Shown in pieces: positions 27,198 through 35,176 of a DNA stretch of 64,000 bases. Position numbers and translations under genes: made by a program. The DNA lies in assembly GCA_024742485.1 (NCBI GenBank), contig JANSYK010000002.1:1550001-1614000 (forward strand), read 5' to 3'. The notes under the pieces are model-generated. The model did not search any database and was not told where the DNA came from. It saw only the letters and a list, made by a program, of their open reading frames with translations. Source of the DNA: Alphaproteobacteria bacterium (lineage in GTDB: Bacteria > Pseudomonadota > Alphaproteobacteria > Rhizobiales > Rhizobiaceae). Within the stretch, counting starts at the first letter, position 1. Each line of letters starts with the position of its first letter.

Positions 27198-28176
27198 GGA
27201 ATATATCAACCTTGGTCGATCGGGTCTCAAGGTATCGCGGCTGGCCTTGGGGTGCATGACATTCGGTTCACCCGATTGGACGCCGTGGGTTCTTGACGAG
27301 GATGCATCAAGGCCCATCATCGAGCAGGCCGTCGCACTCGGGATCAATTTTTTCGATACGGCTGACATGTACTCACGCGGCGCAAGTGAGGAGATCGTCG
27401 GCAGGGTGCTCGGGCATTTGCCGCGCCATGAACTCGTCCTGGCCAGCAAGCTCTACAATCCGATGAGTGAGGACCCGAATGATCGGGGACTGTCTCGCAA
27501 ACACATATTCGAGGCCATCGATGCCAGCCTGTTGCGGCTCGGCACGGATTACATCGATCTCTACCAACTGCACCGTTTCGACTATGGGACTCCACTGGAG
27601 GAAACGCTCGACGCGCTCAATGATGTGGTGCGCGCCGGGAAGGTCCGGTACCTCGGTGCGTCCTCCATGCACGCCTGGCAGTTCATGAAGGCGCTGGGAT
27701 TGCAGCGCCAGCATGGCTGGGCGCCGTTCATCTCGATGCAACCGCACTACAATCTGATTTACCGCGAGGAGGAGCGGGAAATGTTGCCCCTCTGCATGGA
27801 AGAGGGCATTGGAGTGATCCCATGGAGCCCGCTGGCACGCGGTGCACTTGCGGGCAGGCGGACCGACGACGGTGAGCGCACCACGCGAGCCAAGACCGAT
27901 GGCGCGGCGCGGGCGCTGTACGATGCCAGTAAAGCGCAGGATGATGCCGTCATTGCTGCCGTGCGGTCGGTTTCGGAGCGGCACGGACGACCAATGGCCC
28001 AGATCGCCTATGCCTGGGTTGCCGGACGACCGGGGATCGCGGCGCCGATAGTCGGCATTTCCCGCCCGCAACAGTTTGAGGATGCCATTGCCGCACTCGA
28101 GGTTGAACTGACCGATGAGGATGTTGCGCAAATGGAAGCTCCCTACCGGCCCAAACCGGTTGCCGGCCACCAGTAG
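27196..28176 (+). CDS. aldo/keto reductase
   Basis: A 326-residue NADPH-dependent oxidoreductase of the AKR TIM-barrel family. The catalytic tetrad is visible: Asp in FFDTADMYSRGASEEIVG (about residues 52-57, with the Tyr), Lys in LVLASKLYNP and His in IDLYQLHRFDYGTP. The C-terminal cofactor-binding stretch PIVGISRPQQFEDAIAALEV is present. It is probably soluble and cytoplasmic, and the substrate is unknown. The ATG at 27196 has ggaggt upstream, and that ribosome site coincides with the GntR-type operator. It is followed 24 bases later by a metallopeptidase gene. Confidence 0.9.
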   Translation: MEYINLGRSGLKVSRLALGCMTFGSPDWTPWVLDEDASRPIIEQAVALGINFFDTADMYSRGASEEIVGRVLGHLPRHELVLASKLYNPMSEDPNDRGLSRKHIFEAIDASLLRLGTDYIDLYQLHRFDYGTPLEETLDALNDVVRAGKVRYLGASSMHAWQFMKALGLQRQHGWAPFISMQPHYNLIYREEEREMLPLCMEEGIGVIPWSPLARGALAGRRTDDGERTTRAKTDGAARALYDASKAQDDAVIAAVRSVSERHGRPMAQIAYAWVAGRPGIAAPIVGISRPQQFEDAIAALEVELTDEDVAQMEAPYRPKPVAGHQ

Positions 28177-28200
28177 GAGCAACGGTCCAGGAGAATCGCC

Positions 28201-29367
28201 ATGATACTTGGAAAGGAATTGGCGGAACTGACTGCCGGCCTTGATATGCTCTACCGAAACGAAGTGCGCAGTGACGGCTTTCTCGACGCTGAGGGACTCA
28301 TTCCCGTGGCTGTCGCGGCCGTCAAGCCGAAGCCCTTGCGCGATTACAGCGCGGCGCGCGATGCGGTCATTGCTCTGCAGGACCGCGCATCAAGGGAGGC
28401 CGAAAGTGACCTGCGAAGAGACTACATCGTCGAGATGTGCGACTCTCTGCTGGCATTGATCACCACTTTCGAGAAGGGCGACATTTCCTATGCGGATCGG
28501 GTGGCACGTCAGATCAGGGTCGACACACGGATCGTCGATGACGCCATCCTTGACGAATATCGTGCGATCATTCGCGAAAGACTGGAAGTGATTGGCCGCT
28601 GGACCGGTGATATCGGTGCGGATGTCAGCCGTTGGGAGGCCGACATTATTGTTCCTGCCGATTCCGTTCTCGAGACACTGCGGCGGTATTGCGAAACCGC
28701 CCGCGAGCGCGTGTCGGCTGCCATGTTTGATATGGCCAATGAGTGGATCGAGCCCGGCGAATTGCGTGGCGTCCCGTTTTCAGCCTATTGCGACTATCCC
28801 GGTCGAAAGCTGCTGATGAATCTCAGTCACCCCTATACACCCTATGCGCTGAAACATCTTGCCTGCCACGAAGCGTTCCCGGGACATTTGGTTCATCTGG
28901 CACTGCGAGAACGTTATGTGAAGGAGGGGAGCATGCCGCTTGACGGCGCGCAGGTCGTGACAAGTTCAGCCAGCAGTGCCCTGTTTGAAGGCATAGCCGA
29001 CAATGGTTTGTTCTTTGTCGATTGGGTCGAAACGCCGGAAGACGAACTTGCCGTTGCCCTGCAACGGTTACGCGCTGCGCTGCGTTGCAATGCCGCGTGG
29101 ATGTTGCACGCGGAAAAAAGACCGCCCGAGGCGGTGGCGCGGATCATTGCCGAGGCCGGATACCAGGATGTCGAGACGACGGCCGCGCAACTCGGCTTTT
29201 TGCGTCATGGTCTGCGAGCGCCCTTCGTCTACTCCTACTGGTGTGGTGAAAGGGCGGTGCATGATGTGTGGAAGACGGTTCCGCGAGATCGTCGTTGTGC
29301 ATTCTGGCACTATCTCTACAGCAACATGCACACGCCACGGACACTTCGCGAGCACTGGAACGGCTGA
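28201..29367 (+). CDS. putative metallopeptidase with HEAFPGH motif (DUF885-like)
   Basis: A 388-residue protein. Its most telling motif is CHEAFPGHLVH (residues 222-232), the zinc-binding HExxPGH form typical of DUF885-type peptidases. A possible third ligand is Glu263 in SALFEGIADNG. It is shorter than common DUF885 proteins, which I recall as well over 500 residues, and no signal peptide is visible, so a cytoplasmic role is likely. The start has aggaga a few bases upstream. It follows the aldo/keto reductase in one operon, possibly under the same GntR control as the peptide transporter, which would fit degradation of imported peptides. Confidence 0.65.
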   Translation: MILGKELAELTAGLDMLYRNEVRSDGFLDAEGLIPVAVAAVKPKPLRDYSAARDAVIALQDRASREAESDLRRDYIVEMCDSLLALITTFEKGDISYADRVARQIRVDTRIVDDAILDEYRAIIRERLEVIGRWTGDIGADVSRWEADIIVPADSVLETLRRYCETARERVSAAMFDMANEWIEPGELRGVPFSAYCDYPGRKLLMNLSHPYTPYALKHLACHEAFPGHLVHLALRERYVKEGSMPLDGAQVVTSSASSALFEGIADNGLFFVDWVETPEDELAVALQRLRAALRCNAAWMLHAEKRPPEAVARIIAEAGYQDVETTAAQLGFLRHGLRAPFVYSYWCGERAVHDVWKTVPRDRRCAFWHYLYSNMHTPRTLREHWNG

Positions 29368-29443
29368 TCCCGCCAGAGGGATGTTGACTGACTGCCTGAA
29401 TATGACAGTCTTGCGCTGCAACTAAGCGGGAGAAGGATGATCC

Positions 29444-30250
29444 ATGGATTGGGATGAAATGGCGCGCCCCTGGCTTGATGCAGCGTCCGAGCTGGAAATC
29501 ACCCACCGTCCGGTCCTCGAGGCGCTCCTCGCCGCCGCTGAATTGTCAGAGGGTGAACATGTTCTGGATGTCGGCTCGGGCACAGGACCAAGTCTTGTCG
29601 CGGCAGTGCAGTCCGTTGGTCCAAACGGCCGGGTGACCGGGGTGGATGTCGCGCCGCCTTTGCTGGCGCGCGCCGCCGAACAGCTCCCTGCCGATGTGGA
29701 GCTGGTTGTTGCAGACGCTGGTACGCATCAATTTCCTGACGCGAATATTGATATCGTTCTGTCGAACTTTGGGATCATGTTCTTCGAGGATAGCGCATCA
29801 GCCTTTGCCAATTTGCGCCGCTCCGTGCGCCCAGAGGGCCGGTTGGCAGCCACCGTTTGGGGACCGCCTTCGCAAAATCCCTGGTTCTCGATGCCAAGAA
29901 AGCTCCTTGATGAGATCGTACCCGACTTGCCAAAACCGGACCCGGCAGGACCGGGGCCGATGCGGTTTGGTGATCCGACCAGGCTGATGACGGATCTGGA
30001 AACGGCTGGCTGGAAACCCAGTTTGACAACAGTCGATCTTCATCTTGTGCCGCCAGGTTCCGCCCGGCAGGTTGCTGCGCTCCACATGAAGGTTACGGCT
30101 GGAATGATGCTGCGTGGCGTCGACATCGGCAATGCCGATTTGATTCAGATCGAAGAGCGTCTGACGGCCGCATGCCAGGAATTTGCGCAAAAGGGGCAAA
30201 TCCGGTTTCCTGCCCAAATTCATGTGGTCACCGCTTCGGCCAACCGATGA
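29444..30250 (+). CDS. class I SAM-dependent methyltransferase
   Basis: A 268-residue methyltransferase. The SAM-binding motif I is HVLDVGSGTGPSL (residues 39-51), followed by the acidic ribose-binding residue in GRVTGVDVAPPL and motif II/III strands (IDIVLSNFGIMFFED, RPEGRLAATVWGPP). The overall pattern is like UbiE/COQ5-type small-molecule methyltransferases. It lies 76 bases after the metallopeptidase and may belong to the same transcript. The acceptor is unknown. Immediately after its TGA begins a remnant of an S-adenosylhomocysteinase-like gene on the other strand. Confidence 0.85.
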   Translation: MDWDEMARPWLDAASELEITHRPVLEALLAAAELSEGEHVLDVGSGTGPSLVAAVQSVGPNGRVTGVDVAPPLLARAAEQLPADVELVVADAGTHQFPDANIDIVLSNFGIMFFEDSASAFANLRRSVRPEGRLAATVWGPPSQNPWFSMPRKLLDEIVPDLPKPDPAGPGPMRFGDPTRLMTDLETAGWKPSLTTVDLHLVPPGSARQVAALHMKVTAGMMLRGVDIGNADLIQIEERLTAACQEFAQKGQIRFPAQIHVVTASANR

Positions 30251-30370
30251 TTGTGCGGTTGATGTCGTCGGGTACGGCTTGCGGTCCCGGTGTCAGGGAT
30301 TGTGGTTGTTCGTCGACGCGCTGCAGACAAGGCAACGGCGCATGAAACCCAGGTCCATCGCTTCGATGGA
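30250..30370 (-). pseudogene. remnant of the 3' end of an S-adenosylhomocysteinase-like gene
   Basis: This 121-base block aligns to 41706-41827, the 3' end of the SAH hydrolase-like gene, at roughly 90% identity by eye. On the minus strand it would encode CLQRVDEQPQSLTPGPQ followed by AVPDDINRTI, two residues different from the intact protein. A one-base deletion before this stretch breaks the frame, and homology stops at 30370, so it is a fragment. Most differences are at third codon positions, which suggests the parent was a working gene, not a decayed copy of the present neighbour. The block starts exactly at the last base of the methyltransferase stop codon. Confidence 0.8.
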
Positions 30371-30405
30371 GGGGACGGTTGAGGTGGCCAGGTGGGAACA
30401 AGCGC

Positions 30406-31431
30406 TCAGGCGGTTTCCGCCACTTTGACCACGGTGTTGCCGATGCTTGCACCGCTTTCCAGGAATTCATGCGCCGCCGCAATGTCGGAGAGCCCGAATT
30501 CAGCCGCGATCGGTGGATTGAGAGTTCCTTCGATGAGGCCGCAATTGATGGCTTCTATCGCATTGTCGATCGACGAGGCGGGAATGCGCACGTTGGAAAT
30601 CAGCCGGATCAACGCGCCGCGCATCTGCAATTCGTAATAGGGCATCGGTGGATGCCGGTCCGAGGGGGAGGAGTAGCCAGCGATCCGACCGCCGATCTTG
30701 AGGATCTTCGCATCCAGCGCCGCGTTGGCGCCGAAATCCACCTCGATGATGTGATCGACACCGTCCGGAGCGATTTCAAGAATCTGTTCGGCAACGTTTC
30801 CTTCGTGCCTGTCGATGCAGTGGCTCGCTCCGCAGGAGCGCGCCAGGTCAGCCTTTTCCTCGGAACTGACTGTCGCAATGACGGTTGCGCCTGCGTTTGC
30901 TGCGAACTGGATTGCCATCGTTCCGACCGCTCCTGCGCCGCCCTGCACAAGCACGGTCTGCCGGACGACGGGACCGTCGGAAAAAACCGCATAATGGGCT
31001 GTGATCGCGGGAATGCCGAGGCACGCGCCGACTGCGAAAGAGGCCGCCTCGGGAAGGTGAGCAATCGACGACAGTGGCAAGGCGGCATATTCCGCCGCTG
31101 TTCCGGCCTCCGGTCCTCCGGAGATCCCATAACCGGCGCTCCCTTGAGCGTTAAATACCCAGACGCGACGTCCGACCCAGGATTGACCGACACCGGTGCC
31201 GACGGCATCGATAACTCCCGCGCCGTCCGCATGCGGGATGACCGGATCCGGCGGTGTTACCATGTTCCCCCAACCGGCGCGTTTCTTAACGTCGGACGGG
31301 TTGACCCCGGATGCCGCCATGCGGACCAGCACTTCTCCGCGTCCCGGTTCCGGGCATGGCCGGTCGACAATCTTAAGCACCTCTCGTGCCGGACCAAATG
31401 TGTTGTATTGAGCAGCCTGCATGGTCATCAT
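30406..31431 (-). CDS. NADPH:quinone oxidoreductase-like protein (zinc-independent MDR family)
   Basis: A 341-residue medium-chain dehydrogenase/reductase. The N-terminal catalytic domain has MAASGVNPSDVKKRAGWGNM and PVIPHADGAGVIDAVGTGVG; the Rossmann fold carries VLVQGGAGAVGTMAIQFAAN (about residues 148-167), where NADPH binds. The zinc-binding cysteines of alcohol dehydrogenases are missing, as in quinone reductases. It probably reduces quinones or enones in the cytoplasm. The start overlaps the stop of the gamma-glutamyltransferase gene by 4 bases, so the two are co-translated. Confidence 0.9.
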   Translation of the reverse strand: MMTMQAAQYNTFGPAREVLKIVDRPCPEPGRGEVLVRMAASGVNPSDVKKRAGWGNMVTPPDPVIPHADGAGVIDAVGTGVGQSWVGRRVWVFNAQGSAGYGISGGPEAGTAAEYAALPLSSIAHLPEAASFAVGACLGIPAITAHYAVFSDGPVVRQTVLVQGGAGAVGTMAIQFAANAGATVIATVSSEEKADLARSCGASHCIDRHEGNVAEQILEIAPDGVDHIIEVDFGANAALDAKILKIGGRIAGYSSPSDRHPPMPYYELQMRGALIRLISNVRIPASSIDNAIEAINCGLIEGTLNPPIAAEFGLSDIAAAHEFLESGASIGNTVVKVAETA

Positions 31432-33230
31432 CGCCCCACCGCATATCCCTGCATTGAACGCGGATCGGCCGCCGCTCGAAAACGGCCGTCAACCTGCGAA
31501 ACCGCACAAAGCCGTCCTTCCGACCAGGGCGGCCCGACCTCGACCGCGTGTCCACGTGCTCGGAGCTCCGCAATTGTTGTCTCGGGCATCCGCTCCTCAA
31601 CGACAATCGCTCCGGGCCGACCGGCGCGCGGCCAGAATGATGTTGGAAAATGCTCACTGTGCCAGTTCGGCGCTTCCAGAGCCTCCTGCAGATTCATGCC
31701 GCCGACGACATGACGCAAAAAGAGCTGCGTGCTCCACTGATCCTGCTGGTCGCCGCCCGGTGTGCCCCAAGCCATATAGGGCTTTCCCTGGCGAAACGCG
31801 ACGGATGTCGACAAGGTCGTCCGAGGCCGCTTTCCGGGTGCGAGCGAGCTGGGAAGCCCCCGTTCCAGCCAGAACATCTGGGCCCGGGTTCCCAGCGGAA
31901 ATCCGAGGGAAGGAATGACAGGGGAACTCTGCAGCCAGCCGCCGCTTGGTGTTGCCGACACCATGTTGCCGTGCCTGTCGATAATGTCGAGATGCACCGT
32001 GTCACCGCGCTCCGCGACAATATCGCCGGCGGTGGGTTCACCTGCACCGGCGGCGGTCATGTCCTCGCGTGCGGCAAGGGCTGCCGCGTGGAGTCGCCAG
32101 GCCGCGTCGTTCTCCACGGCGCCCGGTCGAAGATCGTAAGATGCCTGGGTGCCGACGAGAGCCCGCCGGTCGGCGTTGTAGGCCTCTGACAGGAGCCGTT
32201 CCATCGGTACGTCGACGTGGTCCGGGTCGCCATAAAAGGCCTCACGATCGGCAAAAGCGAGTTTGGCGCATTCGGTCACCAGATGCACAAAATCCGGTCC
32301 GAGGGGATCAAGCTCCTCGAGCGGATAACTTTCGAGCAGGGCGAGTTGCTGCAGCATCACCGGTCCCTGGCTCCAGGGACCGAACTTGAACACTTCATAG
32401 TCCCGGAACATGCCCGAAACAGGAGCTTCCCGATGCGCCTGCCATTGCGCCATATCCTCACCGGTCAGAAGTCCCATATGCGGGTTGCCATCGCCGTCCG
32501 GAATATCCGTGCGGCGGCAAAAAAGATCGATTTCTTCGGCGACAAATCCGCGATACCAGCTGTTCCGCGCCGCCTCGATCCGTGCACCGCGATCCGATGC
32601 CGCCCTGTCGCTCTCCCTGACGATGCGCAAATAGGTCTCCGCCAGTTTGGGATTGCGCAGAAGATCGCCGGGCTGATGCGCTTTGCCGTCTGCCAGATAG
32701 GTTGCGGCGGACGCTTTCCAATGGCTGTTGAAAATACCGCTGACGCTTTGCAGGGTCGCCGATATGCGGGGCAGGACCGGTACACCCTCGGTGGCATAAT
32801 ATATGGCCGGCTCCAGAGCTTCGCGCAGATCGATTGTTCCGTAGTCGCGCAGCAGGATCATCCATGCGTCGAAAGACCCCGGCACGCAGGCTGCCAGCAA
32901 ACCGGTGCCGGGAATGAGATCCAACCCAAGCGCGTTGAATCGCTCGATGGTTGCCGCGCCGGGTGCAACGCCCTGGCCGCAGATGACATCCGGTGTCGCG
33001 CAGCCGGCCGGCATCGCCATGATGGGTGCTTCACCGGCTGGTCCATTCAGATGCGGTTCGACCACCTGCAGGGTAAATCCCGCCGTCACGGCCGCATCGA
33101 AAGCATTGCCGCCCCGTTCGAGAACGCCCATGGCAACGGACGTCGCAATCCAATGGGTTGTGGACACAACACCGAACGTTCCTTCGATCTCGGGCCGTGT
33201 CGTGAAGGGCGTGTTGTTAACCGCAGTCAT
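31428..33230 (-). CDS. gamma-glutamyltransferase family protein
   Basis: A 600-residue Ntn-hydrolase of the GGT family, which transfers or hydrolyses gamma-glutamyl groups after self-cleavage. The nucleophilic Thr that would begin the small subunit is Thr411 in ERGDTVHLDIIDRHGN; downstream are SATPSGGWLQSSPVIPSLGF and the C-terminal GTPGGDQQDQW. No signal peptide is visible, unlike E. coli GGT, so it may act in the cytoplasm. It forms an operon with the quinone reductase. An Lrp-type regulator lies 36 bases upstream on the same strand. The real substrate may be something other than glutathione. Confidence 0.9.
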   Translation of the reverse strand: MTAVNNTPFTTRPEIEGTFGVVSTTHWIATSVAMGVLERGGNAFDAAVTAGFTLQVVEPHLNGPAGEAPIMAMPAGCATPDVICGQGVAPGAATIERFNALGLDLIPGTGLLAACVPGSFDAWMILLRDYGTIDLREALEPAIYYATEGVPVLPRISATLQSVSGIFNSHWKASAATYLADGKAHQPGDLLRNPKLAETYLRIVRESDRAASDRGARIEAARNSWYRGFVAEEIDLFCRRTDIPDGDGNPHMGLLTGEDMAQWQAHREAPVSGMFRDYEVFKFGPWSQGPVMLQQLALLESYPLEELDPLGPDFVHLVTECAKLAFADREAFYGDPDHVDVPMERLLSEAYNADRRALVGTQASYDLRPGAVENDAAWRLHAAALAAREDMTAAGAGEPTAGDIVAERGDTVHLDIIDRHGNMVSATPSGGWLQSSPVIPSLGFPLGTRAQMFWLERGLPSSLAPGKRPRTTLSTSVAFRQGKPYMAWGTPGGDQQDQWSTQLFLRHVVGGMNLQEALEAPNWHSEHFPTSFWPRAGRPGAIVVEERMPETTIAELRARGHAVEVGPPWSEGRLCAVSQVDGRFRAAADPRSMQGYAVGR

Positions 33231-33266
33231 GGAACCTCATTCCTTCGTGGTTCGGCGATCACGGGA

Positions 33267-33833
33267 TCACTGTGAACCACGCGCCGTCCCGGTATCGACC
33301 GGATCGCTGGGCGCGTCGTCATCATATTCAATCAAGTCGGACTCATCTTCGAGATATTCGAACCAGTCGCCCCAGCTCCAGGCGCTCTTCATGATCTCGG
33401 CCAGTTGGAACGTTTCGGTGCTGGTGACATTGGGCGCTGCCTGCGGAATGGTTTCGCTGACAAAATGGTGCAGGTCGGCGACATCCTTGTTGAGGGTCTG
33501 CAGGATCACATCACCCTTGCCGAAGGAGAGGCTCACAAATCGGACATTCGGATATTTCACCAGGGCGTTCGCCGTACTGCGCACGTGGCCCGGCTTGACC
33601 CGCAACAGGATCATTGCACCGACACCGACACCCATGGAGAGCGGGTTGCCGACCAGCGTGACCCGCACCAGCCCATCATCCTGAAGCCGCCCGACGCGCT
33701 TGCGCACCGTCCCTTCAGAGATGTCGAGCGCCCTGCCGATCTCCCGGAACGAGCGGCGGCCATCCCTGGCCAGAGCAGTGATGATTTGTCGGTCGACCTT
33801 GTCGAGCGTGGTCTTTTTGGTCGGCATCTTCAT
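33267..33833 (-). CDS. Lrp/AsnC-family transcriptional regulator
   Basis: A 188-residue regulator. The N-terminal helix-turn-helix is LDKVDRQIITALARDGRRSF, then REIGRALDISEGTVRKRVGRL (about residues 10-50), and the C-terminal RAM domain runs to about 150. The last 25 residues are an unusual acidic tail (YLEDESDLIEYDDDAP). Lrp-type proteins sense amino acids. It is divergent from the Pot-like ABC operon and just upstream of gamma-glutamyltransferase, so it may control both. The ATG at 33833 is used; an ATG two codons downstream is also possible. Confidence 0.88.
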   Translation of the reverse strand: MKMPTKKTTLDKVDRQIITALARDGRRSFREIGRALDISEGTVRKRVGRLQDDGLVRVTLVGNPLSMGVGVGAMILLRVKPGHVRSTANALVKYPNVRFVSLSFGKGDVILQTLNKDVADLHHFVSETIPQAAPNVTSTETFQLAEIMKSAWSWGDWFEYLEDESDLIEYDDDAPSDPVDTGTARGSQ

Positions 33834-33847
33834 GACTCCTGATTATC

Positions 33848-33940
33848 GGTTGCCGACGTTTTAGGCAACCAAATATTCTCATTTGCGTACATTCTGAATG
33901 AAATATTACGTAATGCGTATTTCTTTTCTCGAATATTACG
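33848..33940. promoter_or_regulatory. divergent control region with phased repeats (Lrp-type/ABC operon)
   Basis: In this AT-rich gap, aatattacg occurs at 33902-33910 and again at 33932-33940, exactly 30 bases apart (about three helical turns). The first copy extends into the 10-bp palindrome attacgtaat (33905-33914). Nearer the regulator, ggttgcc (33848-33854) and ggcaacc (33864-33870) form a perfect 7-base inverted repeat in its leader. Phased AT-rich sites suit an Lrp-family protein that wraps DNA; binding is inferred. Confidence 0.5.
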
Positions 33941-34028
33941 CATATAACGAATTCTGGCGACGGATGACCGAAGCCAATACCCCTGGAACAAAAATGAGCG
34001 CCCAATCCGGGTGCAAAGGGAGTTTATG

Positions 34029-34961
34029 ATGCAACAGAACGCAATTCGCAAAGCCGCGATTGGCGCCGCGCTTTTGTGCGCCGCAGCTTTTGGCACGCCG
34101 GCCGCGCTGGCGGAAGACCCTGTGGAGATCACCTTCTTTATTTGGGCAGGTTCCAACCAGGGCGTCGTGCCGATGGAGGTTATAGAGGCCTATCGTGAGG
34201 CCAATCCGCACGTCACGATCAACGTCCTGGAATCCAACAACACAATCACCTATCCCAAGATGGTCGCTTCGCGGCGCACAACGCCCGATGATCCGCTTGT
34301 GCATTGTGGCTTCTTCAACGTTGATTCCATGAGCAAGGGTGATGTCGACGACATGTGGGAGAGCCTTGACCCGGCGTTGGTGCCGAACATGGAAAATGTC
34401 ATCGAGAAATTCCGCCGCCCGGATAACAGGGGTGTCGGCTATCAGATGGCCGGGATTGGCATCCTCTACAGCAATGCGGCCCCGCAACCGCCAACCTCCT
34501 GGACGGATCTGTGGAGCGAAGCCTACCGCGACAAGGTAACGATGTTCGACTACGATACCCGCATGATGGTGATCGCGTCGCGTTTGAACGGCGGCGATGA
34601 GCGCAATATGGATCCGGGCTTCAAGGTCTGGGCCGACAACGCCGAGAATCTGAAGGCGCTGGTGGACTCCAATGACGGGGTCAAGAACCTTCTGGTGGCA
34701 GGCGATGCCTGGGCTGCACCCTGGTTCTCCTCGCTGGCGCGCGTCTGGATCGATGAGGGTGCCCCGCTAAGCTTCGTTATGCCGAAGGAAGGCGCGATTG
34801 CCTTCCCGATTTTCCTGACAATTGCCAAAGGTGTAACCGACGCGGAGCGCAAGGTCTGCTCGGACCTTGTCAACAGCCTTTTGTCGGCGGACAATGCGGG
34901 CCGTTATGGTGAACTGACCTTTTCGATCCCGGTTGTCGAAGGAGCCACCATGACCGATTAG
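34029..34961 (+). CDS. Pot-like ABC transporter substrate-binding protein, ended early by an amber codon
   Basis: This periplasmic binding protein has a signal peptide (MQQNAIRKAAIGAALLCAAA, cleavage after ALAE) and a family-1/PotD-like core: VEITFFIWAGSNQGVVPMEV, GVGYQMAGIGILYSNAAPQP, PTSWTDLWSEAYRDKV. A TAG at 34959-34961 stops it at 310 residues. The same frame then stays open for 43 more codons that look like the normal C-terminus of the family. The ATG at 34029 is chosen over the ATG at 34026 and the GTG at 34011 because gggag lies 6 bases upstream. The ligand could be a polyamine or another cationic or small organic compound. It is the first gene of an operon whose other members look intact. 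Confidence 0.8.
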   Translation: MQQNAIRKAAIGAALLCAAAFGTPAALAEDPVEITFFIWAGSNQGVVPMEVIEAYREANPHVTINVLESNNTITYPKMVASRRTTPDDPLVHCGFFNVDSMSKGDVDDMWESLDPALVPNMENVIEKFRRPDNRGVGYQMAGIGILYSNAAPQPPTSWTDLWSEAYRDKVTMFDYDTRMMVIASRLNGGDERNMDPGFKVWADNAENLKALVDSNDGVKNLLVAGDAWAAPWFSSLARVWIDEGAPLSFVMPKEGAIAFPIFLTIAKGVTDAERKVCSDLVNSLLSADNAGRYGELTFSIPVVEGATMTD

Positions 34962-35093
34962 CAGAAAAACGATCCGACACTCAATCTGGACCTGGCCAAG
35001 AACGCGATTGTGCCGGACTATTCGTTCATCGCGGAAATGACTCCCGACTGGCGCAAGCGGTGGGACCGCGAGGTCAAGTTCAAACTGCGCTGA
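34962..35093 (+). other. in-frame continuation of the binding-protein gene after the amber codon
   Basis: After the TAG at 34959-34961 the same frame continues for 43 sense codons to a TGA at 35091-35093. The translated stretch (QKNDPTLNLDLAKNAIVPDY, then EMTPDWRKRWDREVKFKLR) resembles the final helices of PotD/AfuA-type binding proteins. A single C-to-T change of CAG (or one change of AAG) would explain the stop. It may be a true mutation, a sequencing error, or occasional readthrough. Confidence 0.7.
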
Positions 35094-35116
35094 TAACTTT
35101 GCGCTAACAGGCAAGT

Positions 35117-35142
35117 GGGGCTGGTGTTGACGCACCAGCCCC
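35117..35142 (+). other. perfect stem-loop between binding-protein gene and ATPase gene
   Basis: ggggctggtg (35117-35126) and caccagcccc (35133-35142) form a perfect 10-base stem with a 6-base loop, 23 bases after the natural (readthrough) stop. No U-run follows. It separates the binding-protein gene from the rest of the operon, as in the Ugp, TTT and peptide systems of this window. Confidence 0.7.
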
Positions 35143-35176
35143 GGACACGCGCCCGGAATTGAATCAGGCAGATGGA

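Noticed and set aside
34959-34961. TAG read as pyrrolysine or another recoded residue
   Set aside because: No pyl genes are in the window and pyrrolysine is not expected in this group; a mutation or simple readthrough is more likely.
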